NCBI GenBank assembly: GCA_023128455.1
Contig: JAGMDW010000146.1
Coordinates: 1 to 7,031 of the forward strand
From: Desulfurellaceae bacterium
Lineage (GTDB): Bacteria > Campylobacterota_A > Desulfurellia > JAGGSF01
Direction of reading: 5' to 3'
DNA: 7,031 nt
The translations under genes and the position numbers were made by a program. Under the pieces are notes generated by a model. The model was not told where the DNA came from and did no database searches. It saw only the letters and a program-made list of their open reading frames with translations. This document shows positions 5,839 to 7,031 of the stretch, piece by piece. How positions within the stretch are numbered: the first letter of the stretch is position 1; each line of letters starts with the position of its first letter.

Positions 5839-6501
5839 ATGGCAGTCCTAAATATAAGGGGTCGAAGTTTCTTGGGATTTGAAATAGAAGTGAAAAGTGC
5901 AGATTTAGAAGAAATAGAAATGTTTACACAAACAACACACTTTCCACCTCTTTTCTTGAAGGATGCACCTGTTATTCTAAAGTTTGATGAAGAGAGTCTG
6001 CCTATTGCACAGTCTCTAATAGACAAGCTAAAGCAAAAGGGGCTGAATGTGGTTGCCTATGAAGCAAACAAAAAAATTAAGGAGAAATTATCTATCCCGT
6101 CTATTGATACAAACAGTATTTTGCTCTCTCGTCCTTCTGAAAAAGAATCGGTAACCTGGAGACAAAATATACGATCCGGTCAAACTATTCGAGCGGATGA
6201 AAATATAGTAATCTTAGGGAATGTAAACACAAACGCCTATATTATAGCAGCGGGTGACATATATGTTTTGGGGAAATTATATGGCATCCCCCACGCTGGA
6301 TGCAAAGGAGATAAGAGTGCTATTGTATTTGCCTTTGAGCTGCTTTCACCTCAGGTGCGAATAGCAAATGTGATAAGCAGGGCTCCTGATGAAGGAGCGC
6401 TTTTAAAAAAGAAAGACGGTAAGCCAGAGATTGCTTATATAGAGAAGGAAACCATAGCAATCAAAACTTATACGGATTGGCTTGGTGCCGGATACAAGTA
6501 A
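5839..6501 (+). CDS. minC: Septum site-determining protein MinC
   Basis: MinC blocks FtsZ polymerisation near the poles after membrane recruitment by MinD, so that division occurs at midcell. The 220-residue product has an N-terminal FtsZ-inhibiting domain (about 1-95) and a C-terminal beta-helix domain (about 108-212). The MinD-binding RSGQ motif is at 112-115, followed by IVILGNVN (123-130), AAGDIYVLGKLYGIPHAG (137-154) and PEIAYIEKE (196-204). Length is close to Escherichia coli MinC (231). The frame is open upstream to an ATG at 5722, but that would add 39 unrelated residues overlapping queE, so the ATG at 5839, where family similarity begins, is chosen. The 20 bases before it are nearly all T and A with no Shine-Dalgarno. 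minD follows after 12 nt. Confidence 0.94.
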   Translation: MAVLNIRGRSFLGFEIEVKSADLEEIEMFTQTTHFPPLFLKDAPVILKFDEESLPIAQSLIDKLKQKGLNVVAYEANKKIKEKLSIPSIDTNSILLSRPSEKESVTWRQNIRSGQTIRADENIVILGNVNTNAYIIAAGDIYVLGKLYGIPHAGCKGDKSAIVFAFELLSPQVRIANVISRAPDEGALLKKKDGKPEIAYIEKETIAIKTYTDWLGAGYK

Positions 6502-6513
6502 ATTGGGGAAATA

Positions 6514-7031
6514 ATGAAAGGAACAATAATCACGATAACTTCAGGAAAAGGCGGAGTAGGTAAAACTACAATCGCTGCAAATATATCCTTAGGTTTAGCA
6601 CTAAAAGGAAAAGAAACAGTAGCTGTAGATATGGACATAGGATTGAGAAATTTAGACATGATTTTAGGCTTAGAAAACAGGATTGTATATGACATCGTAA
6701 ATGTAATGGAGAATGAAGCGAAACTTTCTCAAGCACTAATAAGAGATAAAAGAACAGACAAGCTTCATTTTTTGCCTGCTTCCCAGACAAAAGATAAAAC
6801 ATCTGTAAAAATAGATAGATTCTTGGAAATAATGGATGAGTTGAGGGAAAAATTCGACTACATAATCATAGATTCACCAGCTGGCATTGAGGCAGGCTTC
6901 AAAACCTCCATGTTGCCTGCAGATAAGATAATCGTGGTTGCCACCCCAGAGGTCTCGTCAATAAGAGACGCAGATAGGATTATTGGCATTTTAGAGGCAA
7001 ATGAAAAAAGGGATATCTCCCTCATCATCAA
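6514..7031 (+). CDS. minD: Septum site-determining ATPase MinD (C-terminus cut by window edge)
   Basis: MinD is a ParA/MinD-family ATPase that binds the inner membrane as an ATP dimer, recruits MinC and sets the division site. The first 172 codons of a protein usually about 260-270 residues are visible. It has the deviant Walker A GKGGVGKTT (11-19, signature K12 and catalytic K17), switch I region VDMDIGLRNLDMILG (38-52), the Walker B strand DYIIIDSPAG (115-124, D120) and the ATPEV switch-region strand near 143-147. The membrane-targeting C-terminal helix is beyond the window. The start has GGGGA at 6505-6509 with only 4 nt spacing, a close and modest ribosome binding site. With minC 12 nt upstream the two are one operon, and a minE would be expected just past the right edge. 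Confidence 0.97.
   Translation, partial: MKGTIITITSGKGGVGKTTIAANISLGLALKGKETVAVDMDIGLRNLDMILGLENRIVYDIVNVMENEAKLSQALIRDKRTDKLHFLPASQTKDKTSVKIDRFLEIMDELREKFDYIIIDSPAGIEAGFKTSMLPADKIIVVATPEVSSIRDADRIIGILEANEKRDISLII

Overview
This is a gene-dense stretch of an AT-rich bacterial chromosome. It carries eight protein genes and two tRNA genes, with almost no spare DNA. A six-domain ribosomal protein S1, a full Min division system (minC, minD) and an SppA-type membrane protease suggest a rod-shaped bacterium, probably of Gram-negative type. I cannot name the lineage from the sequence alone. No mobile element, CRISPR array, rRNA or phage gene is visible, and base composition looks uniform throughout.

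Layout. On the minus strand, reading right to left from 3168 to 1, a consensus promoter drives rpsA (S1). The sppA gene follows through a TAATG stop/start overlap. A second strong promoter overlaps the sppA stop codon and drives tRNA-Pro(GGG), and surE starts 9 nt after that tRNA and runs off the left edge. On the plus strand, back to back with the rpsA promoter, tRNA-Leu(UAG) is followed after 7 nt by a metal-dependent amidohydrolase/deaminase gene. That gene converges on queC and overlaps it by 62 bp. queC and queE (minus strand, overlapping by 8 bp) catalyse two consecutive steps from CPH4 to preQ0 in queuosine/7-deazaguanine synthesis. minC and minD (plus strand) diverge from queE, and minD runs off the right edge.

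How the genes work together. There are four functional blocks: translation plus membrane protein turnover (rpsA-sppA), tRNA-led transcripts (tRNA-Pro-surE and tRNA-Leu-amidohydrolase), 7-deazaguanine synthesis (queE-queC), and division-site placement (minC-minD). All the protein families are known.

The notable part is gene expression. Both tRNA genes have a promoter only a few nt upstream and a protein gene that starts within 10 nt of the tRNA 3' end without a usable Shine-Dalgarno sequence. The divergent queE and minC starts also look leaderless or nearly so. By contrast rpsA and queC have good ribosome binding sites. I see no wholly new biological system here. The tRNA-mRNA arrangement and the leaderless starts are the best leads.
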